This document shows positions 1 through 10,765 of a stretch of DNA of 64,000 bases, piece after piece (position 1 is the stretch's first letter; each line of letters opens with the position of its first letter). The notes under the pieces are model-generated. The model ran no database searches. It saw only the letters and a program-made list of their open reading frames with translations, and was not told where the DNA came from. Both the position numbers and the translations under genes were made by a program. This DNA comes from Breviolum minutum Mf 1.05b.01 (taxonomy: Eukaryota > Sar > Dinophyceae > Suessiales > Symbiodiniaceae): positions 142,239-206,238 of the forward strand of contig DF239314.1 of the NCBI GenBank assembly GCA_000507305.1, read 5' to 3'.

Positions 1-781
1 CTAACGATGGGTGTGTGAGTACTCCCCACCACCTTGACCTCTTGGCAGGCCACAACTCATGCAAATGCAATTGCTTTTGGCTTAGGTGATATCCTGTCTG
101 ATCTACGAAGGTTTGCAAGACACCTTGAAACCATTCTGCGTTCTCTGCAGTTGGAGTGCACTCCAACATGACCATTGGTGATTGCATCAGGTGAGCTGCA
201 CACAAAGTTCCGACTAGCGACTGTGCTCGTGGATCCTTACCCCCTTGTTGATCTCCTAATTTGCTCCATGGTTGGCACGACACTCCTGCTGATAAGCAAC
301 TGCGGTGTTGCTTGGACAACTTCTGCACTGTTGACGAAAACTGAATGTCACCTGTGATTACGTTACGCCCTTGATTGTGAAGCCATTGACAAAACTTGAT
401 GTTCTTATCATTGCATGCTACAATCTTCGCCCCACATGCAGCATAGCCCTGATCTACGATTCCCAAACCAGCACAAATTTCAGTCACACTCGTAAGTTGA
501 TCCAATGAAAAAGGTCGATGTCCGGTTACTGACGTCTGATCTGTCATCTGAAGCCAAATCTGTCCATTGACTACTTTCTTTTGCACCCGGAAAAGTGTCA
601 CCACATGATGGCCAGTAGGAATCTTCACATCTGTCATACATTGTTGTTTGTGAATAACCGATTGTATGGCAGAAAAACCTGGAGCTTGAAGATGAACTCG
701 CACTACCACATCCAGAATTGAACCTTCGGATACTTCATGAAACCATGGCTCTAAAAACAACCCACTTGAATCACCCGTCAT
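1..781 (-). CDS. Cytosine-C5 DNA methyltransferase, partial (runs off left edge)
   Basis: An uninterrupted frame of about 260 codons leaves the window at base 1. It stays open upstream of the ATG at 781 as far as 814, so the true 5' end may be a splice site. The first ~115 residues are unrecognised. Then come C5-methyltransferase motifs in order: motif I as ICAGLGIVDQGYAACGAK (SAM binding), motif IV as SCQPWSKLGDQ followed by GGKDPRAQ (the catalytic Cys lies in the usual PCQ loop, here SCQ), a motif VI-like LECTP in place of ENV, and a motif VIII-like KRSRWWGVL. The target-recognition region and motifs IX-X would lie beyond the left edge. The family methylates cytosine in DNA. Related enzymes are known as stand-alone genes and as cargo of dinoflagellate retrotransposons; nothing here decides which. 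The frame is free of stops and introns, unlike its neighbours, which favours a retroelement or recent copy. Confidence 0.85.
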   Translation of the reverse strand, partial: MTGDSSGLFLEPWFHEVSEGSILDVVVRVHLQAPGFSAIQSVIHKQQCMTDVKIPTGHHVVTLFRVQKKVVNGQIWLQMTDQTSVTGHRPFSLDQLTSVTEICAGLGIVDQGYAACGAKIVACNDKNIKFCQWLHNQGRNVITGDIQFSSTVQKLSKQHRSCLSAGVSCQPWSKLGDQQGGKDPRAQSLVGTLCAAHLMQSPMVMLECTPTAENAEWFQGVLQTFVDQTGYHLSQKQLHLHELWPAKRSRWWGVLTHPSL

Positions 782-829
782 TGGACTACCCTCCCAATCT
801 TCAGTAGGAGCAGTTCACCTACTGGCAGG

Positions 830-905
830 CTTTTGGGCCGAAACTTTACTAAACCATCATTTGGGGGCCCAGGTCGGGTGAGGTCGCTATAATTTGACCA
901 GAGTA
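830..905. repeat. Family T repeat, copy 1
   Basis: This AT/GC-mixed block ends in a motif containing GGTCGCTATAATTTGA and recurs at 34785-34850 with about the same spacing to a CAAACCACCATTTGG-like stretch. It separates the methyltransferase frame from the exon candidate at 920-1080. Confidence 0.45.
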
Positions 906-933
906 ATGATCCCTGATGTTAGACTTTGGTGAC

Positions 934-1075
934 TCATCCTTTCATCCAGCGCCAGGCCTCGCTAAGACTTGCACCCTTCCGTAGCTTTCCAGCAGCCATG
1001 ACCTCAACTTCTAGCGGGGAAACGGCACCGGTTTTTGACGACAAACAACGAAGGGGAAACGGTTTTGGAGGCATA
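934..1075 (-). CDS. Exon candidate, function unknown
   Basis: This minus-strand frame reads KTGAVSPLEVEVMAAGKLRK then GASLSEAWRWMKG and stop. It lies between a family D element and the methyltransferase frame, and its composition is more protein-like than that of the surrounding repeats. No domain is recognised. It could be an upstream exon of the methyltransferase gene, but no donor or phase match was established. Confidence 0.25.
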
Positions 1076-1084
1076 TTCAAAAAT

Positions 1085-1200
1085 CCCATAGGATCCATCG
1101 GACGATTGTATATATTTACCATTATTTACCTACATTTACCATAAATGTTAGGCCAAAGGTAGGTAAATCTACCATACATACCAGACTTGGATCCTATGGG
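1085..1200. mobile_element. Family D hairpin element
   Basis: Terminal inverted repeats begin CCCATAGGATCCAT and end ATCCTATGGG. The interior holds a second inverted pair built on ACCTACATTTACC / GGTAGGTAAAT. Other copies are near 4690, 5875, 8090, 13376, 34128, 47987, 52756 and 54620. There is no coding capacity. Confidence 0.75.
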
Positions 1201-1815
1201 TTAATGACAGAAAAATGGTATTCCCAAATACCTATATACTATCTGTTAGTGCCGGTTTGCACTTTCAGCTTGCCAGATGCAAAGGAGGCATCTTTGATGG
1301 GGGAGTGAGTTCATGGAGGGTTCTAGCGGCCCCCAATTTTGCATGATTCAAAGTTCCTACTTGAAAAATAGTCTTTGGTGATAACCTTTTTTTTTGATGG
1401 TCGACTTGTACTTCCAGGGTTTTCAAAAAAAAACACCTCCAAAAAACCCCGGATCCATACCCCCCAATAATTTGTAGGTTTAAATGCTTTTGAATTATAG
1501 TGATAATAACTTCTGCTCCCCAGCTTACTAAATCTTACTAAGGACTTACCCTTCCCCCCCTAATCATGGAAGTTAAAAATGGGTCCCTCCAATAGTAGTT
1601 ACCTTTCAAATACAGCTAAGTTCCACTGAACCGTGTTTATGGGAGGAAGGGTATAATAATCATACTATATCTAATAGTCTATATCTATGATCACCCCATC
1701 CATTGTTTGCAATCGCAAAAAAAAAGCTTTCAGGTTCCAATTTCCAGGAAGAGGCCCAGGAAATTGAACGAATGGAATCTGAACAGGGATAGATTGCAAA
1801 CGCATAGATTCAGGT
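1201..1815. other. Non-coding stretch
   Basis: No exon with supported borders was seen. The sequence is A/T-rich with homopolymer runs. Confidence 0.5.
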
Positions 1816-1922
1816 ATACCCTCTAGTAAACTAACATGGCTAGCTGGAAAATCGCCATTTTTACTAGGAGATGCATCTTCAAAGGGTCGATTTTCCATCG
1901 CGATGTTAGTTTACCGGGGTGT
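1816..1922. mobile_element. Family B hairpin element
   Basis: The left arm reads TAGTAAACTAACATGGC and the right arm GATGTTAGTTTACC, close to perfect inverse complements. The spacer has the GGAAGAT-like motif seen in most B copies. This is the most abundant family in the window (about 20 copies). Confidence 0.7.
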
Positions 1923-2140
1923 AACTTGGTTCTTGGGGATGTTTTTAGGAGATCTTCGACTAAAAGTGATGACTGAAGTTGCTCCCAAAAAAAAACATGT
2001 CCTTAAGCTCTATAAGACTCTTAAGTGAAGACAATGTGTATCTACCCCGCGCTGGGGGCCCCCAACATGCTGCATCCTCAGGAGACGATGGAGATGTCCC
2101 GTTGGGAAACTCGGATTTAATCTGATCTAAATCATACATT

Positions 2141-2310
2141 CATGAATCATCATCATCATCATCATTCATCGCAATTCACAATCATCATTCATCATAATTA
2201 AGTTAACTAGTCATCAATCATCAATCATCAGTCATTAATCATCCATCATCATCCATCATCATCAATCATCAATCATCAATCATCAATCATCAATCATCAA
2301 TCATCATCAT
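2141..2310. repeat. ATC/ATCA microsatellite
   Basis: An imperfect run of CATCATCAT units passes into repeated ATCAATCATCA units. It is a simple repeat without coding evidence. Confidence 0.9.
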
Positions 2311-3450
2311 AATTATTACTTCAGAACTCACCGATGAAATCCTGATTGGTGTTTTTCCACCAACTGGAGTGACATCTGAAGAATCGTGGCGCACCGATTC
2401 TAGCGCCACAAAGATGAAAAATATCCCATACATGATCCAATCTGGGTGTCTTTATAATCTAGGCAAAGCGTAGATATCATGCTTAAAAAAAGCAATTAAT
2501 TAGTTGGTTACGTTACATCTCTCATTGCCCACTAAATCACCTCAATTCCCTTACTAAACCCACCATTTTTCCGTGACTTTTCTGCGGGAAATTTCGGTCA
2601 TTTTTGGGCTGCAGGTTTTCATCAGAATCTGAGCCCCCAAACAGATTCAGATCCGCCTCAAGGGGGTTCGAGGCATGACTGAAATTGTGTTTTTTTTCCT
2701 AGGCAAAACTTAGGTCCAAAAGGGATTTTTTTGTTTTTTTTTGCACTTTTGGGTGAGTTACTTTGAATTTAAAACCCAACCAAATGTAAAAGGGGCTAAA
2801 AAAAGAAGTGTAAAGACGGGGAAGTTGTTTCGGTTTCAGTTCATGAACAGTTGTTTAGGGTCAAGTCCTTGACTTCCTAGGAATGATTTGTTCTCCAAAG
2901 GATTCTTCGGTATACCTACAATGGAGGTACCAAGGAACACCTTGTGTTCGGGCAGTTTTTAGGGGATGGGGATTCCCCTTACATAAGCCGTATCCATACA
3001 GCGGCTTATTTGTTGGTGAGGAATTGTAGCTATAACTTATAAACTTATAAGCCATGTTACTAGGTATAGTTACAATCACGATCGCGCGCCATCAAGTAGA
3101 ACCGCGGCATCCCTCAAGTAGTTCAAGATCTTCCAACTTAGCACAAACTTCAGTCGCCGGAAAAAACATGCCACTCGCAAAATGGTTTCACCCAATGTGA
3201 ATCTGAATTTCCTGCTCAAAAAAAAGGGCACTATTATACACACTCCCTGCAAAGAAGAAAAACAGCGAACATAATCCCTAAAAAATGCCATCCATGCCAT
3301 GCCCCAAAAAGGAAAACGATACTCTGCCAGCCATTGATTTTTAGGACCTTTGGCTTATTTTCAAGGAGGGTAACCTTGGCAGTACCCTTTATGTTTAGAG
3401 ACCTGAAAGCATGAGATTCACCCAAACAATTGTCTTTAAGATAATTTTAC
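2311..3450. other. Non-coding stretch with degraded repeats
   Basis: This includes a degenerate family E-like fragment around 2860-3060 (a GGTACCAAGGAACACC-type arm) and a family B-like half arm near 3360-3420. No splice-bounded coding frame was found. Confidence 0.4.
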
Positions 3451-3559
3451 ACCATAGTGAAAGTAGATGGCTAGCCACTCCCAAGTTCGGTGGCGATTTG
3501 TAAAGGGCCATGATAAACCAAGACCAATGGGAGTGGCTAGCCATCTATTTTCCAGGTGG
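3451..3559. mobile_element. Family R hairpin element, copy 1
   Basis: The left arm AAGTAGATGGCTAGCCACTC is mirrored by the right arm GGGAGTGGCTAGCCATCT. Each arm carries its own small palindrome, GGCTAGCC. The interior GTTCGGTGGCGATTTG / TAAAGGGCCATGATAAACC matches, inverted, the copy at 11433-11555. Confidence 0.75.
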
Positions 3560-3696
3560 TATACCCTCCTGGGAACTAACATATCACCAAGGCAGTTTTG
3601 AAGATTACCTTCCTTTTTCCCAAGGATATATTACTAGAAGTTCCCTGCAGGGTAAATATTCTTTCACAAAAACGTTGTGTTTTTTTGTTTGTTTTT

Positions 3697-3918
3697 TCAA
3701 GCCCGTTCTTTTCCCACTCCATTTTTCCAATCCGCCGCCTTGGCACTGCCAGCATGAGCACGCCATGGCAGCAGAGCACATAGCTGCCAACAGGCACTGG
3801 AAAGCGCTTTGCCCATCTTTGCCAGATGGGCCCCAAGCCGATCCTTACAAATGGAGCTACGTATACTCCCTATAAATGTTTCTTTTTCACCTCTATATAT
3901 GGCCTTGTAAAAAGACAA
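3697..3918 (-). CDS. Weak exon candidate
   Basis: This GC-richer minus-strand stretch reads DRLGAHLAKMGKALSSACW and onward as an Ala-rich frame. Two other frames are also open here, the block contains a small hairpin (GCCCATC...GATGGGC), and no AG|G acceptor was fixed. It may be chance. Confidence 0.15.
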   Translation of the reverse strand: MSFYKAIYRGEKETFIGSIRSSICKDRLGAHLAKMGKALSSACWQLCALLPWRAHAGSAKAADWKNGVGKERA

Positions 3919-4175
3919 CTGGAGATTTTTTCATCCCTATAAGGACAACTGGTGTTATAACCCCTGTAATTGGCCGAACATCATAAATGGGTAACTGCTG
4001 TTTTTCACTCCACCCACCCAAAGAAACATGGAGTTGTGGTACACCACTGGTAGTGTAGCCCACTTTGTGATAGAATGGTACCCCCACTCACAACCCTTCG
4101 TTCAATCTATCCCATTCGTCGATAAGTTTGGTTTGTCTTCAAAGAAAAATCGAAGCTTCAAGAAATACAAGCCAG

Positions 4176-4277
4176 GTTCGTGGTTGAACCAACCCATTTG
4201 AAAAAACTGCTCGTCGAATTGTATCATTTCCCCAAGGATAGGGATGAAAATAAAAAATGTTTGAAACCACCACCTAG
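4176..4277. mobile_element. Family A hairpin element
   Basis: It ends in TTGAAACCACCACCTAG, mirrored at the left by a degraded TCGTGGTTGAACCAACCC. Between them lie the family A landmarks CATTTGAAAAA, TCGTCGAATTG, ATCATTTCCCCAAG and GATGAAAATAAAAAATG. Family A has about 16 copies here, usually ending in CTAG. Confidence 0.75.
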
Positions 4278-4687
4278 AAGTTACACTCCCTGAAACTAAC
4301 ATTTTCGCCCCTGAAAATCAGTGGTTGGAAGATGAATTTTCTTTTGGGATGGCTCAATTTCCTTCAATGAATACAACCCTTATACATCCAGTCATACCTT
4401 CTGAGGTTTGGTGTTTTAGTAGTAGGTGTCTGGGGGTCCAGTCATACCTTACCTCAGTTTCGGTGGCCGAATGGACACGTCTAGGGCAAGTGTCATGTAT
4501 CTAAATGATCAACCACCAAACTGTAAAGGGTATGGGCTTTTCTTTCCTGCTTTGGGGGATCATCCCAGGACTCGTTCCGGTGGTTGCATTATCCTTGCAG
4601 CCTCAACGGCGCGGCTTCGAGGCTTCGAAAAAACCAACAGCCGATTCGTCCATGTTTTCATTACTACCCGATTACCCGGGACCCTCC

Positions 4688-4787
4688 CAAAGGATTCATG
4701 CAATGCACGATATATTTACCAACATGTTCTCGACTTGTATGGTAAATGTAGGTAAATATGCCATAAATGCATCCCATGGGCCTGAAA
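4688..4787. mobile_element. Family D hairpin element, diverged
   Basis: The internal ATATATTTACCAACAT / ATGGTAAATGTAGGTAAATAT inverted pair is retained, and the outer GGATTCATG / CATGGG arms are degraded. Confidence 0.5.
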
Positions 4788-4927
4788 CTAACAATCATAA
4801 CAAACATCTTGCACAAAAGAACACTGGGATTGGGTCGAAACAAAAAAGACGTGTCTGTTACTTTCCATTGAGTCATCCTGGTTCTTAAATTGACGGGATC
4901 CAAAAATAATGGTTTAATGAAATTATC

Positions 4928-5038
4928 CGCCCTCCCTGAAACTAACATTTTCGCACCTGGAAATGGATGGTTGGAATACTACTTTCCTTTTGGGATGGCC
5001 TATTTTCAGGGTCGAAAATGTTAGTTTTGGGGAGTGTC
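4928..5038. mobile_element. Family B hairpin element
   Basis: The left arm is GCCCTCCCTGAAACTAACAT and the right arm ATGTTAGTTTTGGGGAGTG. The spacer contains GGATGGTTGGAA and CTTTTGGGATGG. A lone B left arm also lies at 4286-4310. Confidence 0.7.
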
Positions 5039-5231
5039 ATATTTCATCCCCGACATATATCCCCTAAACAACCTTTTCCGAGCCCGAAATTTTCATGACT
5101 CAAAAGGGTCATCTGAAGTTTTGAGGGGTAGCTGGGGGGTATAGCTCGATTTTAGATGTCTGACGGCTCCCTACACCAGGTACGGAGTGGGCCTGGTTAA
5201 ATCCACTTATATAAGTAAGGTATTATTATCT

Positions 5232-5326
5232 TGTTGGTGGTGTCAACCCCTTTGAAAAATATTAGTCAAATTGGGAATCTTCCCCAGGTAAGGGTGAAAA
5301 TAAAAAATCTTTGAAACCACCACTAG
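5232..5326. mobile_element. Family A hairpin element
   Basis: The left end is TTGGTGGTGTCAACC and the right end TTGAAACCACCACTAG, with the usual AGTCAAATTGGGAATC and GGGTGAAAATAAAAAA interior. Confidence 0.75.
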
Positions 5327-5874
5327 GTATTAATAATAACTACCCTTGACAACAAATTATTTCGCCGGAGAAGCATTGTTCAAAGAGGAAGAAAAAAAAA
5401 CAAACAGGGATAACTATGGCACAGTGGGCCCCTATGATAGTTATAAATGGAGGAACAGTTCACCCATAAAAAATCAACAAAACTCCTCCCATTTCCCGAG
5501 GCATGGAGGGAAATGAAATGAAATGAAGGATACCTATGATACCTATGATTTCTATGTCGTGGGAACAGCACCGTGTACATATGGGAGATATGGTCATCAT
5601 ATTTTTTGGCGGAGTCCCTCAATGTCCCTCATATTGTTTTATACCTGATACCCGAAAAATCTATCAAAAAATGGTTGGCTATCATTTGGAGTCGACTCCA
5701 AAACTCATTCATTTGACAAGTGGATACTCAAAAAATCCCTGGAACTCAAGTCAACCATTAAAGCCAGGTGTTTTTTCCCGTCAAAAACGGTTGAAATCAA
5801 CCCTTAAAATGTTCATACCCATCTTTACGGCTCACAAACCATTCAAGAAACCAGTCAATGTTTGGACTTCCAGT

Positions 5875-5963
5875 CCCATAGGATCCATGTAACCTACATT
5901 TACTGTACCTTTAAAAAAAATCAGCCAAATGTAGGTAAATATATCATACATGGATCCTATGGG
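5875..5963. mobile_element. Family D hairpin element
   Basis: The ends CCCATAGGATCCATG and CATGGATCCTATGGG are perfect inverse complements, and the TACATTTAC / GTAGGTAAATAT inner pair is kept. This is one of the best-preserved copies. Confidence 0.8.
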
Positions 5964-6206
5964 AGTGGAAAAAAAGTGCCATGTTTTTTTCAGCCGGAAA
6001 AAAAATCCGGAAAGGCCCATCATTTTGGGGTGATCGACTCCTGAAAAAAAATCTGGGGCCCGTGTATGGTCTTGAACGAACCGAAAAAAAAACAGCATTG
6101 TTTGTTGGTATGGGGTTGATTTCACGAACGTTTCTTGGGGGCCTAAAAATTTTAACGCAGGGAATTCTTAAATCTTCTGGATTTTGGTACTTCCGCAAAA
6201 GGAAAC

Positions 6207-6308
6207 CTAGGTGGTGGTTTCAACCCATCTGAAAAATATGAGTCAAATTGGGTTCATCTTCCCCAAGCTTCGGGGTGAAAATAAAAAATGGTTCAAACCA
6301 CCACCTGG
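6207..6308. mobile_element. Family A hairpin element
   Basis: The ends CTAGGTGGTGGTTTCAACC and GGTTCAAACCACCACCT are near-perfect inverse complements around the shared interior. Confidence 0.8.
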
Positions 6309-7476
6309 GACCTAGAAACCAATAGATGAATTAAGATTTGGGCATATTTCATGTATTTGGCGATGGCTCTGTAGATACAGGATTTGATGTGAATAAATGT
6401 TGGATCTACCCCCAACGCAGTAACAGTGGCAAATAAAAGTTTAGAAGGATTTCCTACTAAAAATGTAAAACTCCTGGTGGTGACTGTGACTGTTACTGCG
6501 CTGAAGTAAATATATAATTCATATATATACTTGTAAACATCTAGTTCTGCAGCTACACAGTTAAGCATTGAAGTTACAAGTATCCAAAATGATGTGGCAC
6601 CCCACATGATTCATGGATCATGGGTTGGATACCCCCCAATGACGTGATTCAAACTGCCAGCTATATTTCTGAGGTGTTTCTGGGGGGGGGAGCAATTTGG
6701 AGGTTCCTCCCCTCACAAACGAAACAGCAAATGTGTTCTTCAGAATATCATGTGCTGAGAATGCAACGAAATCCTTGTGAGTGACTTTTTCTGAAAAAAA
6801 CAACATCAGAAAAACAAAAAAACACACCACACAAATTGATTTTCAAAAAATCGAGCATGGCAGTTTCTGGAATTCAGCAAACATCATTAGTTGGGATATT
6901 CGAAAGCATTGTTTATTGCTATTTGCTCTAGAAAGAACGTCTAACCAACGGTGGTGGTTGAAGCACCCACTTTCAAAAAAATACTTCATCAAAACAGCTT
7001 GATCTTTCCTCCAATCTATTTTTCGGGCTTGAACAACCAAAAAATCAGTGAAAAGCCGGCTTTTACACCTCGTTTTCACAAAGTAAAAGTAAAATTTACA
7101 ACCCCCTCTCCCTCTTCCACTCACTCAAAATGTTCACGAGAATTTTAAGGGCCCACCCACCAAATGCCACCCAGCCGACGAAAGAAGGCCCAGAAAGATT
7201 ATGAACCACCATCCCTTCAGGCTTCAGGCCTCATTGTTTGTGGGAAACATGGTATGGGCCCGGTGGGCCCCTGAAAAAATTCTCCAACATGAGGTCACTT
7301 CCATCATTTTTCTGCGCCACCTTTGACACCAACCTCGCATGTGTCAGGCCAACGACTTGAAGGGGGCCAAAGGCAACCGTCTACCCCCTAGGCTGCCGGG
7401 CCATTTTGCCCCACCCATTGAGGCTTGCAAGTTTCAACATTTGAACATGCTCAGGTTTAAAAAAAACAAGACACGG

Positions 7477-7545
7477 CTAGGTGGTGGTTCCAACCCATTT
7501 GCAAAAATATTAGTCAAATTATGTCAAATATGGTCAGTCAAAATA
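7477..7545. mobile_element. Family A element, truncated
   Basis: The left arm CTAGGTGGTGGTTCCAACCC and the AGTCAAATTATG interior are present. The right arm is missing. Confidence 0.5.
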
Positions 7546-8002
7546 AGTGTCTTTTGAAATGAAGGAATTTCACACCAAATCATGAACAAAATGAATGGAT
7601 GTTCGGCAGGAAACTACCCGTTTTGAGGGGTACATCATGTTTTATAAGCACATACAAATTCCCCCCTGTTCCAACAAAAAAATTGCCTGGTACGGAATTT
7701 CACGAATTTCACTGCCCAATTTGAAAGAAAACATCAACTCTGTGAGGGGTTGATTTTTGGACTTCTGGCACTGAGAGATATATACAACTTTGATAGAGAC
7801 TACAACCTGTTATTCACCTGGTTAGTAACTATAATTAGTAACTTACAGCCTTTGATATGGTTAGTAACTATAATTAGTACGTTGGTTTATATTTCACCTG
7901 TTTACGGGACTTACAGCCTACTTATATTGGGGTGAAATAATCCACTTACTAAGTATCATGGACATCCCAGGAGGAGTTTTAGCAAGCCACCAATTTGAGA
8001 TA

Positions 8003-8036
8003 TGTCTGTATATATATATATATGTGTGAATATATA
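8003..8036. repeat. TA/TG microsatellite
   Basis: A short run of TATATATATATATATG units. Confidence 0.8.
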
Positions 8037-8089
8037 AAACCCACGCAAAATAGCAAGAAAACAGTGGGATAATTTCTCTATATCAAGAA

Positions 8090-8193
8090 CCCATAGGATC
8101 CATGGGAAATGGTCTATTTTTGTTTCCTGCATTTGCTTGATGTCCTAGGGTAAAGTTAGGTAAATATATACCAGTCGCATGAATCCTATGGGG
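8090..8193. mobile_element. Family D hairpin element
   Basis: The ends CCATAGGATCCATGGG and GAATCCTATGGGG flank a diverged interior that still shows GTTAGGTAAATATA. Confidence 0.7.
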
Positions 8194-9039
8194 AATTGTT
8201 GTTTCTCTTTCGTGCCATAACTTTGCAAAAGAATTGAGAAAGACGTGGTGACTAAACCACTCGAAAAGGGAAGAGAAATTGGGAGTTGAAGCGCACTTGG
8301 GAGTTCGCATGCCTTCCACTGTTTCTTCAGTTTCAGCCATGGCTGGAACCTTTTAGGGGTGCATATGCAAATATAGTTTATATGTACTCACTGTATTTAC
8401 AATAGTGGATATCCAAAATTATCGGGGGGTTACCCAAATAATGGATCAAACTTCAAACTGTCCTAACTTCACGGAGTTTACCCATGACTTTGTTTTTGGG
8501 GGATTCTTGAGTTGAAATCTATTCCCAGGAAGTCGAGGACTCGACCATAAAAGCCAAATAGCGTGCTGGAATCGTTGATGAAATAAACTCTTACCCCTAA
8601 GGATCCAGTTATGTCCTAAGATTTCGGGATTTCCCCTAAAATCCTACTCTTTGGATGGGATTCAGACCATCAATCCTACAAATTTTTGGAAAGGGTCTGG
8701 ATTCTTAGGGTTACCAACGCCGCCTACGGTTCAAAAACCATTTAATAAATAGTCGGCATGGACTTCCAGGGTATTCTTTTGGATTGATGAGCCCCCAGTA
8801 ACTGATATGCTGAATAGGAACAACAGGCGTCATGAGTCATTACATTGCCAACCCAAACAATGCACTAATTATTGGGGGCAAATCCAGAACTGAACTACTT
8901 GTTCAATTTTTCCCACAAAAAAATAAAAGCCTTGGAAAGATTCGGAAAGTTATCCCACTCTCAACTGCTTTCATGATAGAAACCTCATGAAATCAATGTT
9001 CGGATTTGCTTAAGATGCGAACGGAAAAACTTCTCCCAA

Positions 9040-9110
9040 ATGCTGGTGAAGGATGGTGATGAGTCCCATGGTACAATCCGTAAAAAGTCACCCCCCAAAA
9101 AACACATCTA
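9040..9110. repeat. Family M repeat
   Basis: The block GGTGAAGGATGGTGATGAGTCCCATGG followed by AATCCGTAAAAA recurs at 12262, 14135, 26185, 38525 and 48912. Its arms are weak, so whether it is a hairpin element is unclear. Confidence 0.5.
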
Positions 9111-9229
9111 AGCTACTTGCTGGCAAAAATGGTAGTTAATTAGTAACTATAAATTGGCTTATAACTATTTTAATTGACCTGAAATAGACCCCCAATCACC
9201 CAAAAAAACAAATCCAAGAGATAGAACCC

Positions 9230-9345
9230 TCATGATGTCAATCAGCTTTGCTGCAAGCCTCAACAGAAATTGAACCGCAGAAATTTCGCGTAACGGCAGC
9301 GCCGGTGTCCCGCGGTGTCGACACCGAAGCTTAAACGAATTAACG
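9230..9345 (-). CDS. Weak exon candidate
   Basis: This GC-rich island within AT-rich repeats reads PALPLREISAVQFLLRLAAK then LIDIM on the minus strand, with a CGGTGTCGACACCG palindrome at its edge. The frame is protein-like, but neither border nor phase could be fixed. Confidence 0.2.
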
Positions 9346-9604
9346 TCTTTTGTTGTTTTTTTCGTGCGTGGTTCAAGGTAAGCGTTCATTAAAGGGAAGC
9401 GTTCATTAAAAAAGGCCCCTGAATTTCGATGTGGCCATGTTTTTTCCCGATGAAACAACTATTTGGAATGCTATTTTGGTGATTTTGAAGATTCCAAATT
9501 GTTTCCCCATGATTTTTTCATCTGTTTCAATCCAAAGGAAATTTTCACACATCACATGACGAGAGGGTTTCAGCAAAGGCTGAAAGGTTCAGAAGTTTTC
9601 ATAT

Positions 9605-9744
9605 ACCCTGGAAGTCAACCACCATTTAAACAATGGTGGCTTCTTTTGGATGATGATAAACCTCTACGTAAAAAGATCTTTAAAAAAAAGGTGGTTAAGT
9701 AAACCAACCAGACTAAAAAATGGTGGCCAAGGACTTCCAGGGTA
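9605..9744. mobile_element. Family J hairpin element
   Basis: The ends CCCTGGAAGTC and GGACTTCCAGGGTA enclose a second inverted pair (CAACCACCATTT / AATGGTGGC) and the marker GATGATGATAAACCTCTAC. Other copies are near 11729, 12541, 37950, 55688, 57850 and 59212. Confidence 0.7.
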
Positions 9745-9889
9745 TAGTTATCTAACCTAAACACAAAGCAAGTTCCTTCACTTTCTTCACTTCACCCAAA
9801 GACGTCCAATGGGTCGTTGTCGGTTCTCCTCTTCTGTTCCGGCGTTCCGATGAAGGACCAGGCACCGTTTGGAAAAAATTCTAAGACTA

Positions 9890-10020
9890 AGAAAATTCTA
9901 ACAGACCCCAGGAACATACCCCCAAATATCCCCAAGTTCTCAATATGAAAGGATTCCCTTCATAAACAGGTGGATAAGGTTCCGGGGTATGTTCCTGGGG
10001 TATGTTGGGATTTTCTTTAA
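9890..10020. mobile_element. Family N hairpin element, copy 1
   Basis: AAATTCTAACAGACCCCAGG, then AACATACCCCC, is mirrored by GGGGTATGTTGGGATTTTC. The centre holds GAAAGGATTCCCTTCATAAACAGG. A second copy lies at 22728-22852. Confidence 0.7.
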
Positions 10021-10309
10021 AAAATTCAATGCCTGAGAGGAAAAAACTCAAGAGTCATCAGTTCCGAAAACCTTTTTTGCTTTCAAGACTGCCATGATTC
10101 GCCGGTTTACATTCCAATGATGTGCTTTTAAAAAAGTCCCTGGAAGTTCAAAGACTATTATGGGCCCCGAAAAAAATCGTGAAATAAACGGGGCGTTATT
10201 TCGCCCCTGAACAAAAGGAGTGACATGGGGCCCCTACTTTACAACTAGTGTACGGGCCCCATCTTGTAAAAATTGATGGTTTCCAAGTTCAGTTCATCTC
10301 CGCATCAGC

Positions 10310-10445
10310 TAATGGTTAATTGGTGGGGTGGGGCCCCGGTGGTTTGGATTCCTGGGATGCCTCTATGAAAGGGATTGTTACCTAGGGGTACCCGATTCGA
10401 ATCCCAAACCACCGGGCCCCAAACCAACAATTAACCATTAGTTGA
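10310..10445. mobile_element. Family O long hairpin, copy 1
   Basis: Long arms run inward from TAATGGTTAATTGGTGGGG through GGGGCCCCGGTGGTTTGGATT and are mirrored by CGAATCCCAAACCACCGGG and CCAACAATTAACCATTA. The loop contains CCTCTATGAAAGGGATTG. Further copies are at 24172 and 37297. Confidence 0.75.
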
Positions 10446-10609
10446 CTCAAATTTTCAGGTCAAAAACTTCCCTTCAACTTCCCCAAGAGGCTGAGGCTCG
10501 TCAATGACCCCCACCAGGATGACAACAACAAATGACATGTGGAGGCGAGTTGTAGAAGGATTTCACCGAGAAAACGACTCCAAAATGCCACTAGTGCCCA
10601 TAAAGGTGA

Positions 10610-10765
10610 TCGTAAGTCTAGTTAGATAAGTTGGTTTATATATGAGTTATAATCCACATGCTAAATATCATGGACACTTACGGGTTTTTTCACTCCATCT
10701 ATAACTAGTATACTGGGTTAGTTTACCCATTTACGGGACGTTTTCACAACCTACTTAGGGGGTGA
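10610..10765. mobile_element. Family F element, diverged
   Basis: It keeps family F landmarks (TTAGATAAGTTGGTTTATAT, AATCCACATGCTAAATATC, TTTACGGGACG), but the GGATGTCC ends are degraded. The 7940-7990 stretch is a related fragment. Confidence 0.4.

Larger units (their letters stand above)
5964..9604. other. Repeat-rich stretch without supported genes
   Basis: Contains the elements listed within it, A-rich tracts and short chance frames. The plus frame at 7339-7460 (MCQANDLKGAKGNRLPPRL) overlaps a GC-rich patch without splice support. Confidence 0.4.
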
